Assembly (NCBI RefSeq): GCF_005239225.2
Contig: NC_133294.1
Coordinates: forward strand, 868,001 to 932,000
Reading direction: 5' to 3'
Origin: Populus alba
Lineage: Eukaryota > Streptophyta > Magnoliopsida > Malpighiales > Salicaceae
DNA: 64,000 bases
Each line of letters begins with the position of its first letter. Positions within the stretch are counted from its first letter, which is position 1. Of this stretch, positions 10,831 to 23,912 are shown in pieces. The notes below the pieces were generated by a model. It saw nothing but the letters and a program-made list of their open reading frames with translations, was not told where the DNA came from and did not search any database. Made by a program: the position numbers and the translations under genes.

Positions 10831-13324
10831 TGCAATATAAATCTCATAATATTCTTTATATTTATTTAGCTGTATAGCATCTCAAGGCTTTTTCGTATTT
10901 AAGGTTTTTATTAATTAGCATTCTACCTCCAAAATCAACTAATACTTTGATATCTATAGTATATAAAAAATCAATAAATCATTATTGTCACAAACTTTGT
11001 GTAACCCATCGAGCAAATCGAACTGTGTCCAATTGGAAGATAAAATTATGGAAGGAAAATATTGGAAACCAATATAGAGAATAAAACTGATCCTTTAGTC
11101 AAATAAAAATACTTTCTAGGCAAATTCCTCAATGATTTTAATCTAATAGTCAGCCTATTGAATTAGAATATTCATTTATATTTTAGTAGAGATTCTAATT
11201 GAGCCATTTTTTCTGAACAAGTTATTTCCGCACTCGCCCAAATATTTTCTGCCTGACAGACAACACATAAACAATATTAAATCACATAAAATTCTCGAAA
11301 ATAATATCACAGTTTAATACTTTTGACATTTTATATAACATTTTATTTATTTATTTATAAGTTGTGATTATTTTTATAGAATGTTTACGCACATGAATAA
11401 TATTGACACTGCCAATTACGCCTCACAAAGGGTTAAGCAAAGGGAAAAAAAAGATGAAAGGAAAGTAAAATACTTGAGGATATATATAAAAAACCCTAAA
11501 ATTACAAATGAGAAAACCCATGTCAATAATCGCTTAATATTTTAAACGACTAAAATGCCTATTATATAATTTAGCTGTGACTAACATTTTAAATGAGTTT
11601 ATGTTTGAATTCGGAGTCCTAAAAGTTCTTTCTTTTTACCAAGTCTGTCCCTTTCGATGACCTCAAGTCTCCGCAAACTTAATTAATAATATAGTATCCA
11701 AACAATGGTGGCGCAACATGGGGTGCTGAAGGTTAATTTATTGAAAACTTAAAATATTCCATACTAAGTGTTGAAACACGTAATATAATTAGTTTCACAG
11801 GATAATTTTGTAATATTGGCTTGTTGCGAAATGACCTGTAGAAAATAGTTATGATTAAAGTGTTTTTATTTAAAAGTATATTAAAATAAATTTTTTTATT
11901 TTTTTAATAATTATTTTACGTCAGCACATTAAAACGATCTGAAAATATTTAAAAAATTTTTAGTGAATTTAATTTTAATTTGAGGATTCGTGGTTTCAAT
12001 CGCGTTCCCAAAAATGATATTGTGTTTTGAGAATGTTATCATAATAACTATTTTTTCTTTAAAAAAATTTATAATAGTGTATCAAAATTATCTTAAAAAA
12101 AAAATTTCTTTTTAAAAACACTTTCAAAATGTAAAAACAAATAAAACCTTCCAATCATACATATAGAAATGCAATGAGTTTTTTCTAATAAAAATCGAGT
12201 AAGATATTCGATCCACTATTAACCAGTAAAAACATAGCTTAGATAGAAAAAGTATAAAACTCAGAGAATGAAGAAAAATACTGCACAACTAACCACAAAC
12301 TAAGTTCATTTTCTCAAGAATAAGGAACTCTGCTTTACTAAATTATCTGCAAACAATTTATTCTGATATTAATTTTCAAAAAAAAAAACAAACACAAGAT
12401 TCTCAAAGATGAATTTTCTTTTAATTACACAGTTAATTCACTCTTAACGCAATATGCAAGTTCTCGATTAAATAATATTTTATTCTATCCCAATTTAAAT
12501 AGGTTTAACAATATCCCATTAAAAATTTTATTTCAAATAAATTCATCTACAAGGGATTAATTTTAGATGTTAATTGTATTGTATTTTTCACTTCAAAGAT
12601 TGCAAATACTCCAATTGCATAACTTGAATATTCTAGGGTTCTATCGTTGAATGAGATTACAAAAAGGTTAAGGATGAGCTTTTGCACCAAAGGTTCACCT
12701 TCAGCTAAAATGATTCAAGTTTGATAACAGCCATTTAAATAGCTTTTAGACCGACAATTACACATGAAAGGAAAAATTAAATTCAAACTGTTTACGTAAA
12801 TTCAAAATTTCCACGCTGATTTGGAGTCTATACCGATGTGGGCATGCCAGCATTCCCTTTACAGAATGGACAGTAGAATCCCTAAATTAAATATTGAGCG
12901 TGTTTAATGCAATAAAAAACATTTATATTTATAATATATTTGGAGCGTTTGTGTTACCTAACTATCTTACGTTTTTGAAGTAATAATCATGAGCCCTATA
13001 GACCTAAAATGTATAGGGATTCAACTATATTTCCTAAAACAAATGTTAAAACTGACCATAAATTACACCCCTCAATATTAGTATAGTCTTTATATCAGTT
13101 CATTAGCATAATTAGACACTTTATTGAGTTTAAATTTAATTGTTCTATATAATCTAATAAAATATTCTAGGTATTTATATTTCCAACTGAAATAATTTGT
13201 ACCAATTGATCTGCACCTCCGCATCAAAGATTATTACATCTAATAATCCAATAAGTACAATCTCTCAAACTATATCATGCAATTATTGAAGCATTTAGAC
13301 ATTAATTAATTAATGAAAGCAAGT

Positions 13325-14773
13325 TGTCTACCCAAATTGAAAAAAAACCCATTTTTAACATATTTTCAAAAAAATAAAAAAAATTAAGAAAAAAATCAAA
13401 TTTCACAAAAAAAAAAAAAAAGAAACATAAGACAATTTTGACGCATCAAACAAATTTACCGTAATTAATTAAATTGGGGAGAAACCTAAGGATTTATATT
13501 TTATTATTTTTTCTCTTACACCGAAACCAGCCGCTCCCCCTGCCCGCTCCTTTTTATCCCCTCTCTTTCGCTGAAAATAGGATCTTCCCCCCACACATGC
13601 TTTCTTTCCTGTTCCACCACAATGAGGCCCTCTCACAATGAAAACCCTTTTTCTCATCCCTAGCTGGCAAAAAGGCGGAATTGGTGAATTTTTTCAAAGA
13701 CCCGATAGTAGGCAAGGACCCACGTTTCCCCCCAAAAGGCTCTGATTTTTCTTCTCAATCCGGCGCAAAAGCCTTCCCCCTCCCCCCAAGGCTCGATTTT
13801 CCTTTCTTCTCAGCCCTCTCACAGCCGACCCCAATCCAGGCCTCGCCGCCTTCACCGTTTCCTTCCCATCGTCTTCCCTACCTCTTGCCGCCTTCTTTCT
13901 GTAGACAGACAAGACAGTGGCTCTTTAGGAAAAAGAGAGGTCTTCTTCTTGATCTCATCAGCAGAGGGTCAACGAAAGATAAGCGAGACGGTATGTGATC
14001 TGATTATCCACAGAAAAAAAGCGGAAGACAGCATCAGGACGTCATAGAGACGTATACATCAATGAGAAGAGAGAAAGTACAGATAGAAGAACAATCAGAA
14101 TGAAAATAGAACTAAAGACGGTGAAGAGAAATAAACCAGAATAATATTAAGATAGATGTTAGGATCGTGTTTCTTTGTTGATCTGCATGGGAGAGAGGAA
14201 GAGTTGTCAGGTTGTGGGTTTTTTTTTGGGGGTGACCCGCAGTGGTGGCGAGACGGGATGTCGTTGACATGTGACGGTGAGAATGATCCTGAATAAGTTT
14301 TGATTAATAAATTTTTATTGTAATTGTTAATAATATGGTATTTGAAGTTTGTTAAATATTTTCTATATAATGTGATGTAAGTAAGAAGGGGTGATATTAT
14401 TTTGGTGTTTTATTTTTATTATGTATGTATGAGAATATTTTTTGGGCACATCAGCACATGGTGGTGAGTAGTTGTCTCGGTCGATCGAGAGAATGGTGGG
14501 TGATATAATTTTCTTTTTTGCGGATAGCAGTGGGTTCGTGAGTCCATATTTTTTCTTTTATGCGGCACGGATCAATTCAGCCCATGGTGTCTGGCTGAGT
14601 CGTATTTTCTTTGAGGCCGCAACATCAAGCTCAGCCCTGCGCTTGGGCTGAGCCTAGCCCTCTTACCAGAGGCCTGAACCACAGCCCAACCCATGCGCTG
14701 GCTGAGTCCAGCCTTATGCTGGGCCAATACAGGCCAGCCCAAGCTATTAATAATGTATATATATATTATTATT

Positions 14774-14805
<32 letters not shown>

Positions 14806-15203
14806 TATTAATTTTTTATATGATAAATTTGCAAGAATTAATAGAAGAATTTAATATTCTGATTTCATCAATACGGATAAAGAATCTGATCTACATGTAA
14901 GTTGTATTTCTGAATTCGATGAAAAGAACAAATTTTTAAAACTTCTTTAACCACATCAATCCACAAAGCAGAACTTTACCTCAGGTAGGTTTGCGTAGAG
15001 GTAGGCAAACCTTTCCCTAAAAACCACACGTAGGGATCAGTTCCCGTACCCGCGATCTTCTGACAGACCAGTACACAATCAGTGTTTCCTAGTAGCCTCA
15101 ATGAATGTACTAGGTTGGTCGGACTTTACAAATCAGCAAAACAGGACGAATAATCGCCAGCCTGGATGCCCGTGCGCCAGCATTTTTTTTTTGGGGTGCG
15201 ACA
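13325..15203 (+). mobile_element. 5' LTR of a Ty3/gypsy-type element
   Basis: It begins TGTCTACCCAAATTG, the same head as TGTTGCTACCCAATTTTTG at 22923 and 23913, and ends GGGGTGCGACA at 15203. The body is co-linear with 23913..26230, including a CAGCCCATG/GGCTGAGTC repeat region and a U5 part with CAAAACAGGACGAATAATCG. It is shorter (1.88 against 2.32 kb) because of many small deletions. A primer-binding site follows directly. The frames at 13681..13998 and on the opposite strand have no recognisable content. Confidence 0.8.
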
Positions 15204-15206
15204 GAA

Positions 15207-15225
15207 TGGCGATCCACTGGGAAGT
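15207..15225 (+). other. Primer-binding site of the gypsy-type element
   Basis: TGGCGATCCACTGGGAAGT starts 3 bp after the LTR end. It is a mutated form of TGGCGACTCCATTGGGGAC, seen intact after the LTR at 61393. A TGG start is expected for pairing with a tRNA 3' CCA; TGGCGAC pairs with an acceptor end ...GUCGCCA, which I recall as tRNA-Arg type. The tRNA assignment is inferred. Confidence 0.6.
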
Positions 15226-16260
15226 ATTGTTTCAAACATTATTGGACTAACTTTGCAATTTCGATTGAGGGTTTATATTTTTTGCATTTTTGTCTTATTT
15301 TATTTTTGTTTTACCCATGCATTTTGTAGAAATGTCTCATGCATCAACATAGTGTAATTCTTGAAGCACACACAAGCTCAGGTTAGGCCATACAATGGGT
15401 GGACTAGCAGCTTACCTTACGACTTTTAGTCAAGTTTTTAAGTTTGTGTAAACCCCAACTCTTCGTTAGTGCCTAAGATTGTGGTAAAAGTTGGACATGT
15501 GCCATCTCACTGCCTACTGGCCCCTATATTGCCTTCAAGAGGGTAATTACTGGGACAACGAGAGACCCTTTTTAGAGATCGAATAGTAAACCTACCTTTT
15601 GTCTCACTTAAAAAGATTAGAACCTGCCTGTAGGATGTGTGCTCCGTAAATATTTGTTTTGCATCCGAGCAAACCCTTCTTGAAGCATCTTGAACTCAAG
15701 ACTTGTGGGTGACACAATGACCGTCGCTCAGAAAATTTTCATTGTAGAGTTTGTGCAAGAAGCAAGATTCTTGTTTCATCATACAAGAGTTGCGATCATA
15801 TGTCACCCCTCGAAGGGCGAGTTCCTCATATAGATTACATATTCATACATTTATCATGCATGTACCGGGTTGAAAGTTAGGTCCCCCGCACAAGCTGTGT
15901 TGCACGTGATTGAAGAAAGATGTCAGATAAAGGCTCATTATCATATTAAGGTTGAGAACATCAAAGGTGAAGTAGCTAGACTCAGATTTGCTTAAACAAG
16001 TGTTGAGTATTTAAATGGAAAGAGAATGTCTGCACAGTCTTCTGTGGGAACACTGCTTGTCCACGTCCAATTGAAGCTGCCTCTCCTTTTCAGTCATGAA
16101 CAACAACAACAATGTCTTCAGTCATCAACTAATGACAACTCGGATTCCTGTCCAGTTGCACTCTTAAGTGTTCATCGCCTCCACATCATTTAATGGAACC
16201 AAACGACTACTAGCCTCATGTTCATGGTGCATTAGTCTGCTCTGAAGTTACCCCAATTAT
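15226..16260 (+). other. Untranslated leader of the gypsy-type element
   Basis: Non-coding. Blocks such as GTGTAAACCCCAACTCTT and GAGACCCTTTTTAGAGA, followed by AGTAAACCTACC, are shared in the same order with 61560..61860, the leader behind the LTR at 58788..61393. Two elements with different LTRs therefore have a common leader. Confidence 0.7.
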
Positions 16261-16269
16261 GAGCTCAAT

Positions 16270-16850
16270 TCCAGTTCAGCAGCACAAGGTGTTGGTCTGA
16301 AAAACCATAATCAGACACTGAACTTCTACGTGTGGCACGAGCAAAACATTGTACTAGGCAGAGGAGTCAGGCCTGGTTTGAAAATATGAGTAGTCGTCGA
16401 ACTTCAACGTTGCAGAGCTCTCTCTATAAAAATCTGTTTATGATGCTGCAAGTTGAGAGTGCAAGAGAGGATTTACTAATTGCATATGCTACAAATATTT
16501 CTCTCATCAGTTTCAGCATGAAGAAACTGTAGCAGGTTGAAGAACCAGATTTGGTTTGAAAAACATTGAGCAGACATCAAACTTCAACATTGCAGAGATC
16601 TCTCGGCAGGAATCTATTTGTGGATCTGTAAATGGGAAATCCAAGAAGGAATACAGTATTTTCAGATCATTTATGATTTTCCTCCAACAGTGCCAGTATT
16701 TAAAACGCAAAAGTAGAAAGAAGAGACATGCCTAGACTGAAAAACATGAAGAAGACTGAAACTTCAACAGAGCAGAACTCCCTCTATTGGTGCTTGTTTG
16801 CTGCACCATTCGAGAGGAATCAAAGAAGAAATAGAGGAGATTCATGTCCA
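16270..16850 (+). repeat. Diverged tandem repeat, about four units of ~170-180 bp
   Basis: Each unit has a TTTGAAAAACAT-like segment, then a GAACTTCAAC segment, then CAGAGCTCTCTCTAT or a variant, and ends with a variable part. Units lie near 16290, 16370, 16550 and 16735 with irregular spacing. The repeat sits in the leader/gag zone of the element. It is not a gene. Confidence 0.6.
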
Positions 16851-16979
16851 TCATCGTCTCCCATAGAAGAGATAAGGCATGATTCCACGTGTCAGTAGTG
16901 GCGATACTACAAGTTTCTGGGCACTGCTAAGATTACCAAGCTGTTGAAAAGTTTTCTAACAATCCTCAACCAACCACAA

Positions 16980-17460
16980 CAACAGTGGAAGATTGAGATG
17001 ATGCTGTGAGGATTTGCCGAAGAATTGAACAAGCTATGAAGAGAGGAAAGATTGAAGGATCTGCCATGGATTCCAGAACAATGATGAGAGGTGAATCAGG
17101 AGATGACTTTGACAGTGTGAAACTTTAATTATGTGGTCTAGCCAGGTCCCATGGTAGCATCAATTGCTCAAATGTCTTTGCCAAGATGGGACATTCCTCT
17201 ACCACTTAAGTTTGTCGACCAACATCTGCCAGATTTCAGAATTTTGCTTGACTCCGACAAATCCCATGCAACTACCATTTTCTAAGTGGTATAATCCAAA
17301 CAAGAGATGTGATGTCATGGTGGGGTCCTCAACCATTCAAGTGAACAATTGCAAGGATTGCAAGAATTGAGTCTGAAAGTTGGTGAGCAAGAGACAAGTG
17401 GAGCTTGCAAAGGAGGGTGTCATTGGCTATATTGTCCCCCGAACATCTTCAAAATGACAT
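16980..17460 (+). pseudogene. Decayed gag of a Ty3/gypsy (Tat/Athila-like) element
   Basis: Fragments in shifting frames recall gypsy Gag: RICRRIEQAMKRGKIEG near 17010, then LPFSKWYNPNKRCD near 17275. After a frame change near 17320 a segment reads HGGVLNHSSEQLQGLQEL. This corresponds to the PFPxWYDPNxxCDYHGGVxGHSxExC region before the zinc knuckle in plant Tat/Athila-type Gag. There are several stops and shifts, so nothing functional remains. No pol follows within the element. Confidence 0.65.
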
Positions 17461-20400
17461 GTGATCGAAAGTGCTTGGCAAAACACAGATATTGCTAGAA
17501 AAGTTGATTTAAGAATGGTGATGAACTTTCAATCATGTGTTATGGAATTCTGCATTTTGTTTTGGGCTCACATCTCATCCTTCAACGAAACATGCCTTGC
17601 TTGTCTCTCTGTTGTTTTGAAATCAACAGATGTTTAGCATTTTATTTCTGATAAAATATTTTGATCAAACTCCAACATGTGATAAAGGCTAATCAATCCT
17701 GAAGATTAAAAGTGTTTTGATTGCAGAAATGACTCGATGCTTGAAAATGACATGAGGTGACTAAACAATTTTGAACTCATACCTCTTGAAACTGAACCAC
17801 ACATCATATAGCTAAGTTTTAGCAGTATGCATAATGACATGTAGTGGATTCGGTAGTTATGGACTCGTGAATCATGATTCTTACAAGTCCAAATCTTTAC
17901 ACTGGATGGGGTCAAAATTTATCGGTTCTAACCGACCTTGCTTGAAATGAGAAAAGGCCATCTTTGATATCCCTTCACTTTCTAAAAATTATATCCTTTG
18001 CAGTCCCATTTTGAGCCTGGTGAAATATTTTTCTTTCAAAAAGAAACCCTGACTAGGATCACACCCCACATTGGGGGCAGATGAGAGATATGTTGGAGAC
18101 ATTGATATAATTAATGGATAAAGGGGAAGGCTTAGAACAAAAGTCCAATGATTGAGAGAGAGCTAGAAGAAGACACATAGACTGGGGGCATATAAGAAAG
18201 TTTTGAGGAAGGCTGTAAAAAAAAACAGAGAATGAACAAAGGAAGTTGAATTTGCCTTCACTTAAATGCAAGTCAAAGATAAAGGAAGGAGAACGCCTAT
18301 CAAGTCTATGAAAAGCAAAAGAAATTTCAATCAAGGAAAGACACAACAAAAGTCAATACCAGAAAAAAGACTAAGTTGTAAACGTGACTTTTGGTGTCCA
18401 TTATAAAGCCTATGATCTTATCAGATGATTAAGGTTGGTTATTCATCAAGGAAAGGTGGATTTGCATTATGACTTATGTTAAGAAAAATCTGAACTTTGA
18501 GGTTAACAAGGTTATATGTCGTTTCCTCTACAAAGACAATAATAGAAAAGAGTTGATGAATAGTTGATGTTGATCCTAGGTCTTTGAAACCCTTAAACAC
18601 CTTTTGAGCCTGTGAAATTCCTTTCTTTCATAGCCATGAACCATAGCCTGCATTACGTGCTTTTAAAAGCCCTTTTTAATCAAGCAAGAAATTTGAACCG
18701 ATAAATGGCGCTCTCAAAACTTAAAGAGCTTATCCATAAGGGTCGTGACTTCATGAATTAAGCTACTAGTTATTATGCATGCTGATAAAATAAATGCTAA
18801 GAAAAGAAACAACTTTTCTTGATAAAGCCTGAGCATCTTGTTTTTGAAATTCATAAAAATGTCATCTCATCATAGACCATCAAATCATATACCCAATATC
18901 AAGGATTCAAATTGATACAAAGAACCATGGAAAAAGCCATTTTAATCCTACAACGAGTCGATTTCTGTTTTTAAAATGCATGACAATCAAAGGACTGTGT
19001 ATTTCGAATAACGTGTGTTGGGTCTTTGATCAAAAAGCTTGATTTTTAAAAGTTTTTCAAAAAAGGACATCTCTGATTTCATTTCAACAAACTAGACTTT
19101 GAATAGACATGATCTTTGAAATATGAGAGTTGATTCCAAAACAAGGAAGATTATCAAACACAGAAGAACATTGATTGAGTATGCAAAATCGTTGATAGAA
19201 ATGACATTGAAGTCCTCGACACTCCTTGAAAAGTTGAGCAGCTGGGGGCAATACAGTGGACCTTAAGAAGGAAAACAAACAGTATCCAGATCAGCTGGGG
19301 GTAAAGAAAGAATCACATGATGAGTCATCAAAGTCCATCAAAGTCATCCCTGGCATTCACAAAAGCCATTTGTTGTAAACAGAAAGAATGAGCATGTTCA
19401 GATCAACTAGGGGCAATGTTGTTCAAAGACAATCCATGATTTAGTAAACTTCAGCAGCAATTGATGAGCAACACTGCACTTGAAGGATATTTTCATATCT
19501 TCATCTTGGGTCACCCTCTGAAACATGGCTATGACTTTTGACAGATGTTATCGGGTGAGTGCATTTGAATGAACATCAAACATATGCACACCACCAAGAC
19601 TGACTGTGGAACAATGCTGCACTTGAAGGACAATCTCATATTGTCATCCTTTGAAACATGGTTATCGACAGACGTTACCACGCAACTGCATTGAATGAAT
19701 GTCAGAAAGGCACCCACCCCGAAGACTGACTGTGTGGGACAATTTGTTTTGAAGCCAGATGAGCACTTCACCGCATGAGTATGGGTGATAGAAGTAGCAT
19801 CATTGATGAGGCCGAGGCATTTCTTTTCACAATCTGATTAGAAGAGTTGAAAGGAATCTATTGAGAAAACACTGAGCATACAACCATGAGCCTTTGTACT
19901 GCAAGCTATGAGATGCATGACTGAATGACTGAATGAGTTCCAAGAAGGCTGATGATAACATGTACTTGAAGAGTACTGTTTCAACTAGAGGCAAGTTCAT
20001 GACTGATTAACAATCTTGATGGGTATTGGCATGATGCACATAATCAATCAGAGGATAATTCTCAGAAGAAGCCAGGAGAGAAAATCCTTCATGATAAATC
20101 AAGCAGTACCACACTTGGGGGCAGGGTCAAGCTTGATAAATGATGCAAGCAGTAATTGTCGAAGACAGCCCGGGATGGGCACTGCATTTACAGCTGAGTG
20201 GATGGCTAGCACATGAATGAGCCAATACATCGGAAGAACAAAGAAAGCTTTGGATACAAACAAAGCCACCCTATGATGATGGAGCATCAAAGAGGGGGCC
20301 TATATTTCAAATCAGGTAAGGATGCATGCATATCATCTAACCTCAAAAAAAAAAAAAAAAACCATTTGCACATATTTTTGAATTGTTACAGGAAAATCCT

Positions 20401-20650
20401 TAATGAGGTCCAACAAGATGGTGGAAAGAGAAAGAAGCATTGTGGTGATGATAATAAAGAATCGGTTTTGATCATGGAATAAAAGGAAATATGGGATGAA
20501 CCCTACCATTAGGAAAATCCCAAAGAAATGAATAGATCAACCTTGCAACCGGGAAGCCTTGAGTTTCAACCCTTGCAGTCAGGAAACACCGAGTTTTCAA
20601 ACCCTATGATCGGGAATTATCAGGAAGCACCAAGTTTTCCAGCCCTTCTT
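17461..20650 (+). other. Non-coding internal region of the gypsy-type element
   Basis: Over 3 kb lie between the gag remnant and the tandem arrays without protease, RT, RNaseH or integrase motifs in any frame that I could read. AGCTGGGGGCA/AGCTGGGGGTA motifs recur (near 19240 and 19290), and a pair of ~110-bp units (ACACTGCACTTGAAGGA, then ACCAAGACTGACTGTGG) lies at 19470..19740. The pattern fits a LARD-like non-autonomous derivative mobilised by a related full element. Confidence 0.55.
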
Positions 20651-20709
20651 CTGTCATCCCCTCAGGACTTCGCCAGGTAAGTCCTATTTTTTACACTTGT
20701 CATATCACA

Positions 20710-21005
20710 TTCTTTCCATCTGGGTAGGTCGCCCATCATAATAAGACCGTTTTTCACTTTTTTTTCCATCTGGGTAGGTCACCCATGACAATGAAACCGC
20801 AATTCATCATATTTTTTCCACGTGGGTAGGTCACCCATTATAATGAGACCGCACTTCACATTCTTTCCATTTGGGTAGGTCACTCATTATAATGAGACCA
20901 CACTTCATATTCTTTCCATCTGGGTAGGTCACCCATCATAATGAGACCATTTTTCATATTCTTTCCATCTGGGTAGGTCACCCATTATAATGAGACCACT
21001 TTTTA
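20710..21005 (+). repeat. Tandem array 1: six ~50-bp units
   Basis: Units centre on TCTTTCCATCTGGGTAGGTC followed by ACCCATCATAATGAGACC. GGGTAGGTC starts near 20722, 20772, 20824, 20873, 20922 and 20971. The units are well conserved with scattered substitutions. Confidence 0.85.
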
Positions 21006-21009
21006 CACA

Positions 21010-22480
21010 TTCTTTTGTTCCAGTTGAATGAGGTCGCCAGATGGGATCTCATGTAGCTTTGGTTAAAGGGAATCGCCAGAAGGGGTTTCAGGTTGACCGA
21101 GCTACACACATTCCTTGGTTATGGTTAAAGAGGATCGGCGAAGGGATCTCAGTTTAACCTAATTGGAAAGGATTTTGGTTTTGGGTAGAGGGGATTGCCG
21201 AATGGAATCTCAGTCTATCCCAACCACACACAGGATTTTGGTTCTGGTTAGAGGGGATTGCCGAAAGGAATCTCAGTCTATCCCAACCACACACAGGATT
21301 TTGGTTCTGGTTAGAGGGGATTGCCGAAAGGAATCTCAGTCTAGCCCAACCCTACACATTCCTTGGTTATGGTTAAAGGGGATCGACGAAGGGATCTCAG
21401 TTTAACCTAATTGGAAAGGATTTTGGTTCTGGTTGAAGGGGATCGACGAAAGGATCTCAGTTCAGCCCAACCTACACATTCTTTGGTTACGGTTAAAGGG
21501 GATCGGCGAAGGGATCTCAGTTTAACCTAATTGGAAAGGATTTTTTGGTTTTGGTTGAAGGGGATCGAAGAAGGGATCTCAGTTCAGCTCAACTACACAC
21601 TCCTTGGTTATGGTTAAAGGGGATCGACGAAGGGATCCCAGTTTAACCTAATTGGAAAGGATTTTGGTTCTGGTTAGAGGGGAGTGCCAAAAGGAATCTC
21701 AGTCTAACCCAACCCTACACATTCCTTGGTTATGGTTAAAGGGGATCGACGAAGGGATCTCAGTTTAACCTAATTGAAAAGGATTTTGGTTCTGGTTGAA
21801 GGGGATCGGCGAAGGGATCTCAGTTCAGTCTAACCTACACATTCCTTGGTTATGGTTAAAGGGGATCGACGAAGGGATCTCAGTTTAACCTAATTGGAAA
21901 GGATTTTGGTTCTGGTTGAAGGGGATCGGCGAAGGGATCTTAGTTCAGCCCAACCACACACACCTTGGTTATGGTTAAAGGGGATCGACGAAGGGATCTC
22001 AGTTTGACCTAATTGAAAAGGATTTTGGTTCTGGTTGAAGGGGATCGGTGAAGGGATCTCAGTTCAGCCCAACCACACACACCTTGGTTATGGTTAAAGG
22101 GGATCGACGAAGGGATCTCAGTTTAACCTAATTGAAAAGGATTTTGGTTCTGGTTGAAGGGGATCGACGAAGGGATCTCAGTTCAGCCCAACCACACACA
22201 CCTTGGTTATGGTTGAAGGGGATCGGCGAAGGGATCTCAGTTCAGCACCAACCACACACACCTTGGTTATGGTTAAAGGGGATCGGCGAAGGGATCTCAG
22301 TTTAACCTAATTGGAAAGGATTTTGGTTCTGGTTGAAGGGGATCGGCGAAGGGATCTCAGTTCAGTCTAACTACACAAGACCTTGGTTATGGTTAAAGGG
22401 GATCGGCGAAGGGATCTCAGTTTAGTCTAATCACGCAGAATCACTAGATGGGATTTCAGGTTGATCGAGCTACACACCGA
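21010..22480 (+). repeat. Tandem array 2: ~12 composite units of ~120 bp
   Basis: Each unit consists of two related halves of ~60 bp. The first is GGTTATGGTTAAAGGGGATC then GACGAAGGGATCTCAGTTTAACC; the second is GGTTCTGGTTGAAGGGGATC then GGCGAAGGGATCTCAGTTCAGCCC. Every half contains a GGGATCxxCGAAGGGATCTCAG core. Units in the middle are close to identical, as expected from recent unequal exchange. This type of array before the 3' LTR is known from Ogre/Tat elements. Confidence 0.9.
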
Positions 22481-22534
22481 TTTTTGTTCTTGTTAGATCG
22501 CCAGATGGGATCTCAAGTAAACCCAATCAAAAGG

Positions 22535-22830
22535 GAAGGTCGCCCGTGAAAATAGACCAGAGTGAGTATGTGTGGGCAGGTCGCCCCTGAAAATAGACTA
22601 GTGTGAGAGTGTGGGTCGGTCGCCCCTGAAAATAGACCAGAGTGAGTATGTGTGGGCAGGTCGCCCGTGAAAATAGACTAGTGTGAGTGTGTGGGCAGGT
22701 CGCCCCTGAAAATAGACCAGTGTGAGTGTGTGGGCAGGTCGCCCCTGAAAATAGACCACTTTGAGAGCATGGGGGTAGGTCGCCCGTGAAAATAGACCAG
22801 TGTGAGTGTGTGGGCAAGTCGCCCAAGGTA
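22535..22830 (+). repeat. Tandem array 3: about seven ~41-bp units
   Basis: The unit is GGTCGCCCCTGAAAATAGAC followed by CAGTGTGAGTGTGTGGGCA. The GGTCGCCC core is shared with array 1 (GGTCGCCC/GGTCACCC), so arrays 1 and 3 may descend from one ancestral repeat. The minus strand is open across it, but the frame encodes only the repeat. Confidence 0.85.
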
Positions 22831-22908
22831 ATGAAATCATTTTCCTTTTATTTTCTTTACAAAGCTTACTATGCAAAATTTTGAGGAGTTTTGCTTCGTA
22901 AGCATTGT

Positions 22909-22922
22909 AAAGAGGGGGCATC
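22909..22922 (+). other. Polypurine tract of the gypsy-type element
   Basis: AAAGAGGGGGCATC lies directly before the LTR head TGTTGCTACCC, the position at which plus-strand priming is expected. Confidence 0.75.
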
Positions 22923-23912
22923 TGTTGCTACCCAATTTTTGACCCATGTTTTTAACATATTTTCAAAAAAATCCAAAAAATAGAGAAAAAAATCAAATTT
23001 TACAAAAAAAGAAAAAAAGAAAGTTAAGGGACCAATTTTGAGGCTCAAACAATATTTATATAGCCTCTCTCTCCTCTCGCCGGGGACTCTCTCTCTCTCT
23101 TACGATCTCCCATCTCCGGTCGTCTCAAGCCTCCAAACCACCATAGAAAGGTCTCCAATCTCCTACAAAGCAAAACCCGGCCTTTTTCAGTGTTTTCGCC
23201 ACCTCATCTGACCAGAAAAAGGTTGTGATCGTCGCCGGCCACCGAAGCTTCAAGTCGTCGATTCTCCCTCATCAGCCATCAATGGCCGTCAAGACCACCA
23301 CCATCAGAATCCTCGACCTCAGATCTACCAGGATCGACCATCGGTTGGTCAGAAATCTCGCCGGAAAATTTTGCCGCCGCCAATAGTAACAGCGCGTGAG
23401 CCACACGCGCCGCCAGTGGCATTTTCATAATTTTTCGAGAAATCCGAGGGTATTTCAGTCTTTTACCTATACAGTGGCACTCAGGTAAATTTTTTGAGAT
23501 TTCTAACGTTTTTTTATTTTGTATATAAATTTTCTTGCATGTGAAAAACAATAAAACAAAAAAATAAATATAAAAAACGGCGTGGGTCCAACACCCATCT
23601 TATCATATTTATTGGTCGTGGGTGCAAAGCCCAATTTCTCAAGAATAGTTATACCTATTTTTTAATGATGTGAAAATATTTGTTTTTATAAACAAATATT
23701 GTTTGTTGACACGTCTCTTTTTATAGAAAAGGACCGATGTCAAAAAAAGTTTAAAGACCAAACAAATATGGATTATGTACATAATTTTTTTTTTTTGGTA
23801 ACTCAGACGTGAATCTCCCTTTTAGGGTTAAACGTCGATATTTTAGACGAGTCTCCTATTTTTAGGGACTGATGTCATTTTTAACGTGTCTTCTATTTTT
23901 AGGGACCGACGT
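22923..23912 (+). mobile_element. Truncated 3' LTR, variant body, of the gypsy-type element
   Basis: The first ~125 bp (from TGTTGCTACCC to CTCAAACAATATTT) repeat exactly at 23913 by eye. After that the body is different: a CT-rich transcribed-region-like stretch (CTCTCTCTCTCTTACG), then ACACGCGCCGCCAGTGGC and several GGGACCGACGT/AGACGAGTCTCC pieces. No U5 end (GGGGTGCGACA) occurs before the second LTR begins, so it is 3'-truncated or was replaced by recombination. Confidence 0.6.

Larger units (their letters stand above)
8962..13324. other. AT-rich intergenic region with duplicated RLP upstream sequence
   Basis: No coding exon was found in 4.3 kb. The region is composed largely of diverged copies of the sequence upstream of the RLP: stretches at about 9060..9560 recur at about 10360..10830, and shorter pieces at 9590..9640 and 10100..10260 recur at 11590..11760. 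A degraded hAT-like MITE (ACGTCAGCACATTAAAACGATC type) is visible at about 11855..12135. Confidence 0.6.

Noticed and set aside
20710..22830. Regular repeats resembling a CRISPR array
   Set aside because: Units are contiguous, have no unique spacers of fixed length, vary in period and lie inside a plant LTR element.
22527..22921. Minus-strand open frames of about 100 codons rich in TCPHTHTGLFS-type repeats
   Set aside because: They merely translate the ~41-bp tandem array and have no domain or splice context.
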